In this document: positions 45,145 through 55,018 of the stretch, piece after piece
Layout of the letters: each line of letters opens with the position of its first letter
Position numbering within the stretch: the first letter of the stretch is position 1
Made by a program: the position numbers and the translations under genes
From: Burkholderia sp. 9120
Lineage (GTDB): Bacteria; Pseudomonadota; Gammaproteobacteria; Burkholderiales; Burkholderiaceae
DNA: 64,000 nucleotides
Direction of reading: 5' to 3'
Assembly (NCBI RefSeq): GCF_000745015.1
Contig: NZ_JQNA01000002.1
Span: 4,960,001-5,024,000, forward strand
The notes under the pieces: model-generated
What the model saw: only the letters and a program-made list of their open reading frames with translations
The model's database searches: none
Told to the model about the DNA's origin: nothing

Positions 45145-45419
45145 GATGGTGGTCCGTTGACTGAAGGGATAAGGTCCATACCGGCTGCGGGCATTGGCGC
45201 GATTTTGCGTCTACTCTGCGGCTGCTCTGCGTCGATTTTGTGTCTACGCCTGTCGCGACCGACTATACCGGGCTGACCTATCGATCCTCTTACACGGCGA
45301 GCGGCGTGCTGCCCATCGCGGCATCTCGCGGTTTGCGCCGGCCGGTAAAGTAAACTTGCACGCCGGGCTTGCCGGCCTATGCTGTTCGACGAGACAACGC
45401 CGTTCACGAGGAGCACTTC

Positions 45420-46163
45420 ATGCCAACGCTATTTTCCTATCCCGATCTGTTCGGCGTAGCGGATAACAATCCGTTCGGCCTGAAAGTTTTCGCGTTCATG
45501 CGCTTGTGCGGAATGGACTTCGAGCATCGCCATATCCTGGACACCCGCCTCGCGCCGCGTGGCCAACTGCCTTATCTCGCCGACGGCGACGTAACGATCG
45601 GCGACAGCGACGGCATCATTCTCTATCTGAAGGAAAAGTACGATTTAGGCATCGACAGCGCACTGTCGCCGGGACAACTGAATCTCGATTTCCTGGTCCG
45701 CCGGACGCTCGACGATCTGTACTGGCCGATGAGTTTTTCGCGCTGGCGCGACGAGCGTTTCTGGCCGTCTTTCCGCGAGGCCATTCTCACCACGCACGCC
45801 GACATCACCGCGAGCGACCTCGAAGCGGCGCGTGAATACAATCGCTTGCGGTATCACTACCAAGGCATCGGCCGTTATGAGCCGGACCAGATCTATGCAC
45901 GAGGTATCGACGATCTGCGCGTCGTGGCGGACCTCCTCGGCCCTGACGGGTTTGTTTTTGGACCTCGCCCTACCAGCGTCGACGCAGCGATCTATGGCTT
46001 CGTCGCGAACATCTACTATTACGACATCGACACGCCGTTAAAACGGTACGTGCTATCGCGGCCCGCACTCGTTCGACATTGCAAAGCCATTCATGCGCGG
46101 ATCGAATCGCCGCGCGGCGGCGGCCAGAAGGCTAACGACACGACGACCACTCTACTAACCTGA
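45420..46163 (+). CDS. Glutathione S-transferase-like (Fax/Tom37 type) protein
   Basis: A 247-residue protein with an N-terminal thioredoxin-like domain (SYPDLFGVADNNPFGLKVFAFMR; RGQLPYLADGDVTIGDSDGII with the cis-Pro and the SD pair used for glutathione contact) and a helical C-terminal domain (FGPRPTSVDAAIYGFVANIYY). This pattern fits Fax-like GSTs. AGGAG precedes ATG. It is followed 18 bases later by an epoxide-hydrolase-like gene in the same direction, a sensible pairing for detoxifying electrophiles. Pairing is inference. Confidence 0.82.
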   Translation: MPTLFSYPDLFGVADNNPFGLKVFAFMRLCGMDFEHRHILDTRLAPRGQLPYLADGDVTIGDSDGIILYLKEKYDLGIDSALSPGQLNLDFLVRRTLDDLYWPMSFSRWRDERFWPSFREAILTTHADITASDLEAAREYNRLRYHYQGIGRYEPDQIYARGIDDLRVVADLLGPDGFVFGPRPTSVDAAIYGFVANIYYYDIDTPLKRYVLSRPALVRHCKAIHARIESPRGGGQKANDTTTTLLT

Positions 46164-46181
46164 CTTTTACGGAGTCTCTCC

Positions 46182-47141
46182 TTGCACGAACTTCATATCG
46201 AAACGTTGCAGGTCGGCGCGCTGCGCATGCGGGTCGCCAGTCAGGGCAGCGGGCCGCTCGTGCTTTTATGCCACGGGTTTCCCGAGTCGTGGTCCGCGTG
46301 GCGGCATCAATTGGCGGCGCTCGCCGCCGCGGGTTTTCGCGCGGTCGCACCGGACATGCGCGGTTACGGCGGCACCGATGCGCCGCCCGAGGCGGATGCC
46401 TACACCCTGCTGCATCTCGTCGGCGATATGGTCGAGCTGGTGAATGTTCTCGGTGAGCGCGAGGCGGTGATCGTCGGTCACGACTGGGGTGCGCCGGTCG
46501 CCTGGCATGCGGCCATGTTGCGGCCGGACCTGTTCCGCGCGGTGGTCGGTATGAGCGTGCCGTTTTATCCCCCTGCCCGCGACGATTTGCTGACGGCACT
46601 GGAACGGCAAGGCGTGCGCACCTTCTACATGCAGTACTTCCAGACGCCCGGGGTGGCCGAAGCCGAGTTCGAGGCGGATCCCGAAGCCGCCATTCGGCGC
46701 GTGACCTTCAGCATGTCGGGCGATGGGCCCGATCGTATCGTCGCCGGGATATTGGCCCCGGGCGCGGGATTTCTCGACAACACAGTCGATCCGGAAACGC
46801 TGCCGGCATGGCTCGATCGTGAAGAGATTGCTTATGTGGCCGGCGAGTTTGCGCGCACCGGTTTTCGCGGCGGCCTGAACTGGTATCGCGCGATTCGGCG
46901 CACGTCGGAATTAATGGCCGCGTGGCGCGGCTGCGTGATCCGGCAGCCTTCGCTGTTCGTGGCCGGCGCGAAAGACGACGTGCTCAAGTTTCCCGGCGCG
47001 CAGGCCCGTATCGACCATCTTGCGAGCGTGCTGCCCGGCCTGCGCGGCTGCCATATTCTCGACGGTGCCGGCCATTGGATTCAGCGCGAGCGCGCAGCGG
47101 AAGTGAGCGCTCTGCTCGTGGCGTTTCTGAAGGGTTTGTAG
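46182..47141 (+). CDS. Epoxide-hydrolase-like alpha/beta-hydrolase
   Basis: A 319-residue alpha/beta-hydrolase. HGFPESW (31-37) is the HGXP oxyanion motif of epoxide hydrolases; the nucleophile is Asp101 in GHDWGAPVAW; Asp and His of the triad lie in AGAKDDVLKF and DGAGHWIQRE. The cap domain carries FYMQYFQTPG and a Tyr in NWYRAI, consistent with epoxide ring opening. It opens an epoxide to a diol via an ester intermediate. Start is TTG 46182 behind GGAG at 8 bases. Operon with the GST-like gene. Confidence 0.88.
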   Translation: MHELHIETLQVGALRMRVASQGSGPLVLLCHGFPESWSAWRHQLAALAAAGFRAVAPDMRGYGGTDAPPEADAYTLLHLVGDMVELVNVLGEREAVIVGHDWGAPVAWHAAMLRPDLFRAVVGMSVPFYPPARDDLLTALERQGVRTFYMQYFQTPGVAEAEFEADPEAAIRRVTFSMSGDGPDRIVAGILAPGAGFLDNTVDPETLPAWLDREEIAYVAGEFARTGFRGGLNWYRAIRRTSELMAAWRGCVIRQPSLFVAGAKDDVLKFPGAQARIDHLASVLPGLRGCHILDGAGHWIQRERAAEVSALLVAFLKGL

Positions 47142-47238
47142 ATTCGCAGGCGGGTGGCGGATTATGAGTCGCGGGTCGCGGCAACGATTCACATTGCCGC
47201 GAAACTGCAATCGCCCGCTTCACTCGACGCCGCGCTTG

Positions 47239-48294
<1,056 letters not shown>

Positions 48295-48532
48295 CTACCA
48301 GTTTCTAGCGCGCCAAAACGACGATGCCGCCAGGCTGGCGGCATCACGTTTTCAATGTGTGTTCGGAAACGGGCCGCCTCGTTCAGGCGCGCCACCAGCG
48401 CTTCAATTGCAGCGGGATCCATGTCGTTTCCATCGCGCGAGTATACCGTCGCTTGCGCCGATGTGCCACCCGGGCATGAATCCGGGTGGGTTTTGCCGGG
48501 TTCCGCCGGCTTTTCCCGACGCAATACCTCGC

Positions 48533-49255
48533 CTAACCGTGGTGAATGTCCGTGAGCATGGTGCGCACGCCGAACGTCATCATCGCCAGAAAAACGAGCA
48601 ACGCCAGATAATAAAACGCGTAGCTGAACTTGACCGAGGCCGGCAACGCGTAATACCGCACGTTCTGCGGATCGGCGGCGTCGTAGTGCCAGGCGCGCTT
48701 CAACTGCGGCAACGCCAGAATCGCCATGATCACCAGCAGCGGACTCGGGCGGTACAGGAACAGCGCGAGCAGCACCGGCACGCCGGCAAACCAGATGCGC
48801 GGCGACAGCACCGCCGTGATGCGGCCGCCGTCGAACGGCGATAACGGAATCAGGTTGAAGAGGTTCAGAAAGAACCCGGCATACGAGAGCGCCAGCAGCA
48901 GATTGCTATCCGTCCGACGCGCAATGAAATAGCAGGCCAGCGCCGCCAGCGTGCCCGCAAACGGACCCGCGAGTCCGACATAGGCTTCGGTCTCCGCGTC
49001 GTGCGGCAGTTCCTTGAGCTGGATCCACGCGCCGACGAACGGCACGAACGTCGGCAAGCCGACGTCGAGGCCGCGCTGCCTCGCGGCAACGTAGTGCCCG
49101 GCTTCATGCACGAACAGAAGCGCGACGAAGCCGGCGGCAAATGGCCAACCGTAGAACGCGGCATAGACGGCGATGGTCAACAGCATCGAGCCGGTCGTCG
49201 TCAGCACCTTGCCGAGCTTCACGCCTCCCAGCAACAGGATCAGCAGTTTGCTCAT
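48533..49255 (-). CDS. Site-2 protease family (M50) zinc metalloprotease
   Basis: A 240-residue polytopic membrane protease. Catalytic HEAGH at 50-54 in a membrane helix and the second zinc ligand Asp142 in NLIPLSPFDGGR are both present. No PDZ or CBS domain, so it is the minimal type. Such enzymes cut membrane-bound regulators. ATG 49255 is where the first helix starts; a long upstream in-frame extension is an antisense-like shadow of the DUF2167 gene. It starts 10 bases after the DUF2167 gene ends, same strand: an operon. Confidence 0.88.
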   Translation of the reverse strand: MSKLLILLLGGVKLGKVLTTTGSMLLTIAVYAAFYGWPFAAGFVALLFVHEAGHYVAARQRGLDVGLPTFVPFVGAWIQLKELPHDAETEAYVGLAGPFAGTLAALACYFIARRTDSNLLLALSYAGFFLNLFNLIPLSPFDGGRITAVLSPRIWFAGVPVLLALFLYRPSPLLVIMAILALPQLKRAWHYDAADPQNVRYYALPASVKFSYAFYYLALLVFLAMMTFGVRTMLTDIHHG

Positions 49256-49265
49256 TGCGCGCGCC

Positions 49266-50198
49266 TCATCGGGGCTCCTGCCGGTCCGTTGTGACGGACG
49301 CCACCGGCGGCGCGGGCACGCGTTTTTTGAAGCGCCGCCTGATCGCGGCAGCGGCAAACGGCAACACCACGCCGATCTTGGCGAACTTGGCGACGAACGC
49401 GAGGAACACGGCCAGTAGCCCGAGTTTTTTCGCCGCGACGCCGACGACCAGCGCGGCAAGACCGTATTCGGCGACGTGATCGGTCGTCTTGTCGAAATCC
49501 GCGTAGTGCTTGCCGTTATCGAAGTCGATGTCGGCCAGCAATCCGTCCGCGATGATTTTGCTCTGGTTGAACGCGGCAAGGTGCGAGGCGACGCCTAACA
49601 GCAGGTGGCCGTCGCGGCCCAGCGCCACCGTCTCGTAGTTGACGTACCGATGCGCGTCGTCATCGGGTTCGCCCTGCTTGTGAGAGATCGCCGCCCACAT
49701 CACGCGGTGCATCGTCGTGTCGTACGTAGGCGGCTGTGCCCAGCCTTCGACGTCCAACTCCGGAACGCCGTGCGACTTGCGGACCGGATTCGATTGCGCC
49801 TGAAGGACCCGCATTCTGCGAAGCAGGTCGTCCGCCTTCCAGTTTTGCGCGTCGTCGTCGCGCACATAGCCTTCTTTGGCGAACGAGAGAACCGCGCCCC
49901 AGCCCCCCTCGTCCCGAGCGGGAAATACCATGCCGACCAGCACCTTCTCGTTGACCGCTTGTCCGTAGGCTCGCATCACGCGCGCCGCCGCCTCGGCGGG
50001 AAGGAATACATCGCCCGCCGGCAGCGAAAACGTGGCTTCGTCGGATATCTTGATGCTGCGCGGACCCGCGAGCGCCGACTTCTCGACAATCGCCTTGATT
50101 GTCGCCATGGTGGCCTCGTATTGCCCGCTTTGCGCCAACGCTAATGAAGACGTCAACAACACGGCAATAGACAACGCGCATTTCAGGAATGCTTTCAC
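49266..50198 (-). CDS. DUF2167 membrane protein
   Basis: A 310-residue protein with a signal peptide (1-22), a soluble periplasmic domain and one or two membrane helices near 245-285 followed by a basic tail (RRRFKKRVP). The DUF2167 pattern is visible: SLPAGDVFLPAEAAARVM, GMVFPARDEGGWGAVLSF, EGYVRDDDAQNWKADDLL, GWAQPPTYDTTMHRVMWA and YVNYETVALGRDGHL. Function is unknown. It heads an operon with a site-2 protease and is a possible substrate or partner. Start at ATG 50198. Confidence 0.85.
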   Translation of the reverse strand: MKAFLKCALSIAVLLTSSLALAQSGQYEATMATIKAIVEKSALAGPRSIKISDEATFSLPAGDVFLPAEAAARVMRAYGQAVNEKVLVGMVFPARDEGGWGAVLSFAKEGYVRDDDAQNWKADDLLRRMRVLQAQSNPVRKSHGVPELDVEGWAQPPTYDTTMHRVMWAAISHKQGEPDDDAHRYVNYETVALGRDGHLLLGVASHLAAFNQSKIIADGLLADIDFDNGKHYADFDKTTDHVAEYGLAALVVGVAAKKLGLLAVFLAFVAKFAKIGVVLPFAAAAIRRRFKKRVPAPPVASVTTDRQEPR

Positions 50199-50297
50199 AC
50201 AGCCCCCGCTCGAAAATTTTAATTCTTATGTGCTCGCCTGATGAGGCTATTGATTTTCTATTCGGCGAGTCTGACTGGTTTTCTACAGCACTCCGCT

Positions 50298-50319
50298 AAC
50301 GAACTACTTTCAGTTCGTT
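50298..50319. promoter_or_regulatory. 8-bp inverted repeat upstream of porin
   Basis: AACGAACT (50298-50305) and AGTTCGTT (50312-50319) around a 6-base loop, about 120 bp before the porin start. Could be an operator or a short hairpin in a 5' leader; no T run follows. Confidence 0.45.
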
Positions 50320-50441
50320 GAATTCGCAACAGATATTGCAATTCACCACGACGCAATCGCGATGAAAGCTTATCTCCGTAGAATCCCGCCACGACAGCAA
50401 TCCAACCAATAAATCAACTATTCTGAGAGCTCGGGGAATTA

Positions 50442-51536
50442 ATGAAACTCGCCAAATACCTCCTTTTGCCGACGCTTGGCGTCCTGTCGAGCCTGGCTCA
50501 CGCGCAAAGCAGCGTGACGCTGTACGGATCGATCGACGAAGGATTCGAATACATCAGCAATCTGGGCGGCCATGCTGACTATGCGCTGGTGAGTAACACC
50601 CAGCAACTGGGCAGCCGTTGGGGTATTAAAGGCACCGAAGATCTGGGCGGTGGCGTCAACGCGGTCTTTCAACTCGAAAACGGTTTTAGCCTGAATAACG
50701 GCAGCGCTCTGCCGAATGGGCAGATGTTCGGCCGCCAGGCGTATGTGGGGATCGGCTCGAACCAGTTCGGGACGGTGACGCTCGGACGGCAGTACGACTC
50801 GGTAGTCGATTATGTCGCGCCGCTGGCGGCGGTGGGAAGCTGGGGCGGTACGTTGTTCTCGCATCCGTTCGATGCCGACAACCTTAACGAAACCATCCGG
50901 ATCAACAACTCGGTGAAATACACCAGCGCCGACTACGCGGGATTGCAGTTTGGTGGCTTGTATGGCTTCAGCAATCAGGCGGGTGCGTTCGCGGATAACC
51001 GGGCATGGAGCGTGGGTACGCGATATCAGAACGGTCCGTTGTCGGTCGCCGCGGCGTATATGAATATCGACGGTGCTAGCGCTACAACGACCGGCGCCGT
51101 CGTTGCGTCGCCCTATCTGTCGGCACAACAGCGCGTGGCGGGCGTCGGCGCGAACTACACGATCGGACCGGCCGTGCTTGGCCTGGTTTACACGCATACC
51201 GATATCGTCGACCGGCCGACCTTTCCCGTCAGCACGGTCAAGTTCGACAACATCGAGTTCAACGCTAAAGTCAATATCACTTCAGCGTGGTATCTGGCCG
51301 CCATGTATGGCTACACTCACGCTTCCCTCACGTATTCAGGCGGACGCGACCATTCACACGACAATCAGGTCGGTCTGATGGCGGACTATCGCCTGTCGAA
51401 GCGAACCGATCTCTACGCACAGGGCGTCTACCAGAAGGCTTCGGGGAATCGTATTATTGCCTTGATCGGCAATAACAGCGGATCGTCAGATTCAAACCAG
51501 ACCGTCGCTCGCGTCGGCATCCGCACTTCGTTCTGA
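50442..51536 (+). CDS. Gram-negative porin
   Basis: A 364-residue trimeric porin of the Burkholderia/Neisseria type. Signal peptide to AHAQS; SSVTLYGSIDEGFEY opens the barrel, then SRWGIKGTEDLGGGVNAVFQLE, FGRQAYVGIGSNQFGTVTLGRQYD, and the last strand VARVGIRTSF with a C-terminal Phe. It lets small hydrophilic solutes through the outer membrane. ATG 50442 has a GGGGAA leader. Monocistronic, ending in a convergent gap with two hairpins. Confidence 0.92.
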   Translation: MKLAKYLLLPTLGVLSSLAHAQSSVTLYGSIDEGFEYISNLGGHADYALVSNTQQLGSRWGIKGTEDLGGGVNAVFQLENGFSLNNGSALPNGQMFGRQAYVGIGSNQFGTVTLGRQYDSVVDYVAPLAAVGSWGGTLFSHPFDADNLNETIRINNSVKYTSADYAGLQFGGLYGFSNQAGAFADNRAWSVGTRYQNGPLSVAAAYMNIDGASATTTGAVVASPYLSAQQRVAGVGANYTIGPAVLGLVYTHTDIVDRPTFPVSTVKFDNIEFNAKVNITSAWYLAAMYGYTHASLTYSGGRDHSHDNQVGLMADYRLSKRTDLYAQGVYQKASGNRIIALIGNNSGSSDSNQTVARVGIRTSF

Positions 51537-51565
51537 TTTGCCGACACGATAACAAGTCGGACATA

Positions 51566-51634
51566 GACGCGAATCCGGGCGGTTCGCGTCTGGCGGCCTG
51601 GCTGGACGGTGCTCAACACCGCCAGCCAGGCCGC
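51566..51634. terminator. Two hairpins between convergent genes
   Basis: Hairpin 1: GACGCGAA (51566-51573) pairs with TTCGCGTC (51583-51590). Hairpin 2: 13-bp stem 51593-51605 with 51622-51634, extended by CGGTG/CACCG (51607-51611, 51617-51621) across a one-base bulge, loop CTCAA. They lie between the porin and araC genes and can form in either transcript. No T run, so they may be stabilising or attenuating rather than classical terminators. Confidence 0.6.
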
Positions 51635-51663
51635 GTCATCTGGCGCGCCGACTCACGTCGACC

Positions 51664-52482
51664 TCACTGAATGTGTTCAAACCCGTTGACGCCCCGCAGT
51701 GCAAACGCCCGTGGCGTCACGCCGAACCGGCTATGAAACAGCGTGATAAACGCCGACGTCGACTCATACCCCAGCGACGCCGCCACGCTAGACACCGCCT
51801 CGCCTCTCTCCAGCAACGGCAACGCCGCGAGCAGACGAACCGCCTGCCGCCACTCGGTGAACGACAAGCCCGTGTCGCTGCGGAACACTCTCGATAGCGT
51901 GCGACGGGTCGCGCCCACATAAAGCCCCCACTCGTCGAGACTACGCGGATCGCCTGGATTAGCGTGCAACGCGCGCGCGAGTTTCAGAAGCCGCGGATCC
52001 GTCGGCATAGGCACGACTAACGGCGCCGGCCGCAAGCGCCTGATGCGGTCCGCGAGCAGGCACACCAATGCGCCGTCCGGACCGTGCGTATCGTAATGAA
52101 CGGGCAATTCGGAAGTCGCCAGCACCAGTTCGCGTAGCAGTGGCGTCATGCAAAGCAGCATGCACTCGCTCGCGAGGTTGGCGCCCGTCAAACTGCCGTC
52201 GAGATACAGGCTATGAAACGCCACGCATTCGCGCGTGACCACCGTATGCGCGACGTGCGGCGGAATCAGCATCGCGTAGTGCGGCGGTAGCAGATGGTGG
52301 CCGTGCGGCGTGCTCACTTCCAGCACGCCGGCCGTTGCGTACATGAACTGCGCCCACGCGTGACTGTGCGCGCTCACCGTGCCATTGCCCGGTATCGCGA
52401 AAGCACGCACGAATAACGGTCGCGGCAGCGCGCTCATCGGCGGCACCAGGTATTCGTCTTTCGTTTTTCCCGCGAGCAGCAT
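51664..52482 (-). CDS. AraC family transcriptional regulator
   Basis: A 272-residue regulator: N-terminal cupin ([36 protein letters not shown]) and C-terminal helix-turn-helix pair ([39 protein letters not shown]). ATG 52482 follows a GGGGG run; upstream in-frame residues overlap the divergent panB leader. Only 78 bases separate it from panB, so it likely controls that gene. Convergent with the porin. Confidence 0.88.
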   Translation of the reverse strand: MLLAGKTKDEYLVPPMSALPRPLFVRAFAIPGNGTVSAHSHAWAQFMYATAGVLEVSTPHGHHLLPPHYAMLIPPHVAHTVVTRECVAFHSLYLDGSLTGANLASECMLLCMTPLLRELVLATSELPVHYDTHGPDGALVCLLADRIRRLRPAPLVVPMPTDPRLLKLARALHANPGDPRSLDEWGLYVGATRRTLSRVFRSDTGLSFTEWRQAVRLLAALPLLERGEAVSSVAASLGYESTSAFITLFHSRFGVTPRAFALRGVNGFEHIQ

Positions 52483-52560
52483 AACGTGTCCCCCCAGCGC
52501 AATTCCACACAGGAGGCGGATGATAACGTGACGCTCCTTTATCAGCACCGGAGAAGTCGA

Positions 52561-53436
52561 ATGAGCACGCACAAGGCCGCGACACGCAAAACCACGATAG
52601 ATATCCGCGCACTCAAAGGCGCGGGACGTCTGGTTTCTCTCACCGCGTATTCCGCGCCGATGGCGAAACGGGTGGACCCGTACGTGGACGTGATCATCGT
52701 CGGCGATTCAGTCGGAATGGTGCTGTACGGCATGCCGAGCACGCTGGGCGTGACGCTCGACATGATGATCGCGCACGGCAAAGCCGTCGTGCGCGCGTCG
52801 GACAACGCGTGCGTGGTGGTCGATCTGCCGTTCGCGACGTATCAGGCGTCGCCCGCCGAGGCATTTCGTTCCGCCGCTCGCCTGCTCGCCGAAACGGATG
52901 CGCAAGCGGTCAAGCTCGAAGGCGGCGTCGAAATGGCCGAGACGGTGCGCTTTTTGTGCGAACGCGGTGTGCCGGTGATGGCGCATATAGGCCTGATGCC
53001 TCAGCAGGCGAACGCCATGGGCGGCTTCAAGGCGCAAGGTATCGACGAGCGCTCCGCCCAACGGATCTTCGACGCGGCGTTAGCCATGGAACAGGCCGGC
53101 GCATTCTGCGTGGTGATCGAAGGCACGGCCGAAGCGTTGGCGAAGCGCATCACCGAAGTACTGCAAGTGCCGACGATCGGCATTGGCGCGTCGCCGGCGT
53201 GCGACGGGCAGGTGCTGGTGGCCGAAGACATGCTCGGCGCGTTTAGCGCCTACACGCCCCGCTTCGTCAAGCAATACGCGGAGACGAACGCCGTCATGGA
53301 AGTCGCGATCAGACAGTATGCTGATGAGGTTCGTAGCGGAGCGTTTCCTGAGTCGAAGCATTGCTTCGCGTACGGGAAGCCGCTGGCGATTTCTGGCAAT
53401 GACGTACTTCGCACGGCAGCCACATTGCCCGTGTGA
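52561..53436 (+). CDS. panB: 3-methyl-2-oxobutanoate hydroxymethyltransferase
   Basis: A 291-residue ketopantoate hydroxymethyltransferase, which adds a one-carbon unit from methylene-THF to ketoisovalerate in pantothenate synthesis. Metal and catalytic sites are kept: [29 protein letters not shown] and VIEG. Length is right for PanB but the N-terminus has an extra Lys/Thr-rich stretch. There is no panC next to it; instead it stands alone opposite an araC gene, which suggests an accessory copy under dedicated control. ATG 52561 follows GGAGAAGTCGA. Confidence 0.88.
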   Translation: MSTHKAATRKTTIDIRALKGAGRLVSLTAYSAPMAKRVDPYVDVIIVGDSVGMVLYGMPSTLGVTLDMMIAHGKAVVRASDNACVVVDLPFATYQASPAEAFRSAARLLAETDAQAVKLEGGVEMAETVRFLCERGVPVMAHIGLMPQQANAMGGFKAQGIDERSAQRIFDAALAMEQAGAFCVVIEGTAEALAKRITEVLQVPTIGIGASPACDGQVLVAEDMLGAFSAYTPRFVKQYAETNAVMEVAIRQYADEVRSGAFPESKHCFAYGKPLAISGNDVLRTAATLPV

Positions 53437-53498
53437 TCGATGAGGTGCGGCGCAGGCAGGGGCCGACGTTCATTGTTTCCAGCGGGATATCGAACCAA

Positions 53499-54101
53499 TC
53501 ACCCGTTCCGGACGGCCCCATCGCCGTATCTGTACGGTATCAGCGAAGCTATCGCGCCGGCCCAGAGAATCAGCCCCGCGCAAAACGGACCTGAAGAACT
53601 CGCGGGTCCCGCATCCGTCAGATGGGGGTAGACAAGCGCCACCAGCATCAAGGCAATTCCAATCACGTACCGTGCCTTCGACTTGAAGACAACCCCAATA
53701 GGAATGAAATGCGCGCCGATCGTAAAGATCACGAACGGCATTATCCAGATGCTTTGGTTCAGTTTCGTAAGCACGGTCGCCCCGACGATAATGATCACCC
53801 ACTAAGCCGCGTTGATGATGTTAAAGGTTCGCGATTGCCTGAGCCTGCGCGGTGTGCCTTGATTAGCGCGATAGGCGGATCTATTACGCCTGAACTGGGC
53901 AGACGAGAGCAGAAGAAGACCGACGCCCGCTGCCACGATGATCAGCAGGACGCCGAGCGCTGCACCGTACACCTGCAGGCACCATAAGACCAGCCAGGCT
54001 GCGCCGAATACGGTGAAGAAGATCGCACCGATCGCACGGCTTGCGCGCACCTCCGATTGCTGCGAGGTCTGATCGGTTTCGATATGCTGGACAGCGCTCA
54101 T
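53499..54101 (-). pseudogene. Membrane protein interrupted by nonsense codon
   Basis: A 200-codon frame with TAG at codon 100 (53802-53804). Upstream half: soluble leader, two helices (RAIGAIFFTVFGAAWLVLW; VYGAALGVLLIIVAAGVGLLL) and a basic loop ending FNIINAA. Downstream half, same frame: WVIIIVGATVL, FVIFTIGAHFIPIGVVF and two more helices. The halves join smoothly (INAA-stop-WVIII), and CAG to TAG would restore Gln, so this was one five- or six-helix protein. No family is assigned. ATG 54101 follows GGCGG. Convergent with panB. Confidence 0.7.
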
Positions 54102-55018
54102 ATACCGCCTATGCATTTAGGTAGGTTACTAACAGAAAATCTGTAAGCTGAGAAGAAACGTTCCGTTCTTATCCACATCAAAAGCTGGCTGATTGTACAC
54201 ATCACTACTATTCCGACGCCTCTATTTATAGGAGCTTATTACCTAATTATTGCGCGCGGAAAAGTTACCTTGCCAAACCAAATCGCATATAAAGACAAAT
54301 CCACCGAAAGAAAAAGAAGCCCCTCCTGGAGATGGTCCCCGCGTCGGACGGACGCGTATTGGACCCGGACAACACGATCGTGCGAATGCCGCCGGACCCG
54401 CCCAGAAGAAAGCGCGCCTCGGGTCGCGCAGGCAGCGTTCGATGTGTCTCCGGCAACATTAGGCTTCTATATGGGCACTATCACCGCCGGGTTCAAAGTC
54501 GGCGGCACCGCTTCGTCTGATGCTGCTGCCCCCTCTGATTGCGCTACTCGCTGCGTTATATGTGCGTGTCCTGGATGCACACGAAGCGCATTGATGAACG
54601 GACACGGATGCGTGGCTCTTTGTGGTGAGTCATTGACTCATTCGTGACGCGTCGTCTAATGCGCGCTTATGTTTAATCTATTTGGCATCGTCTTTATCGT
54701 CGATATCCGTCGATGCAATTCGATGCGTCATTGCCCTGGGAGCCATTTGTTCCGGGCATCAATAGAAGCGCTAAAGCGCATTGAATCCGATGCCTGCGTC
54801 GATCGTCATGTCACGTTACGCCGAGTGGGAACAGTGTCCTGTTCTCTCGTGACACGCGACACACGCAACGCGAACGCATGCCGTTCAACTCGCCTTTAAC
54901 CCGCGCCGTAGCGACGCCCCGCCTCGTCGCGACGACGAAGTGCCAATTGGCACGTTCTCTGCAGATACACGCCTCGCATTCACCACAGCGGCACTAACCA
55001 ACACAGAGAGGCAGGGCG
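54102..55018. other. Long gene-free interval
   Basis: About 915 bases upstream of the repeat protein. AT-rich at 54120-54260, then GC-rich fragments with only short frames on both strands. A small GAGTCA-T-TGACTC-like inverted repeat lies near 54627-54639. No tRNA or family recognised. It must contain the promoter for the gene at 55019. Confidence 0.45.

Noticed and set aside
54265..54459. Possible tRNA or antisense-tRNA-like segment
   Set aside because: The short frame resembles spurious frames often seen near tRNAs, but no cloverleaf or T-loop consensus could be found on either strand.
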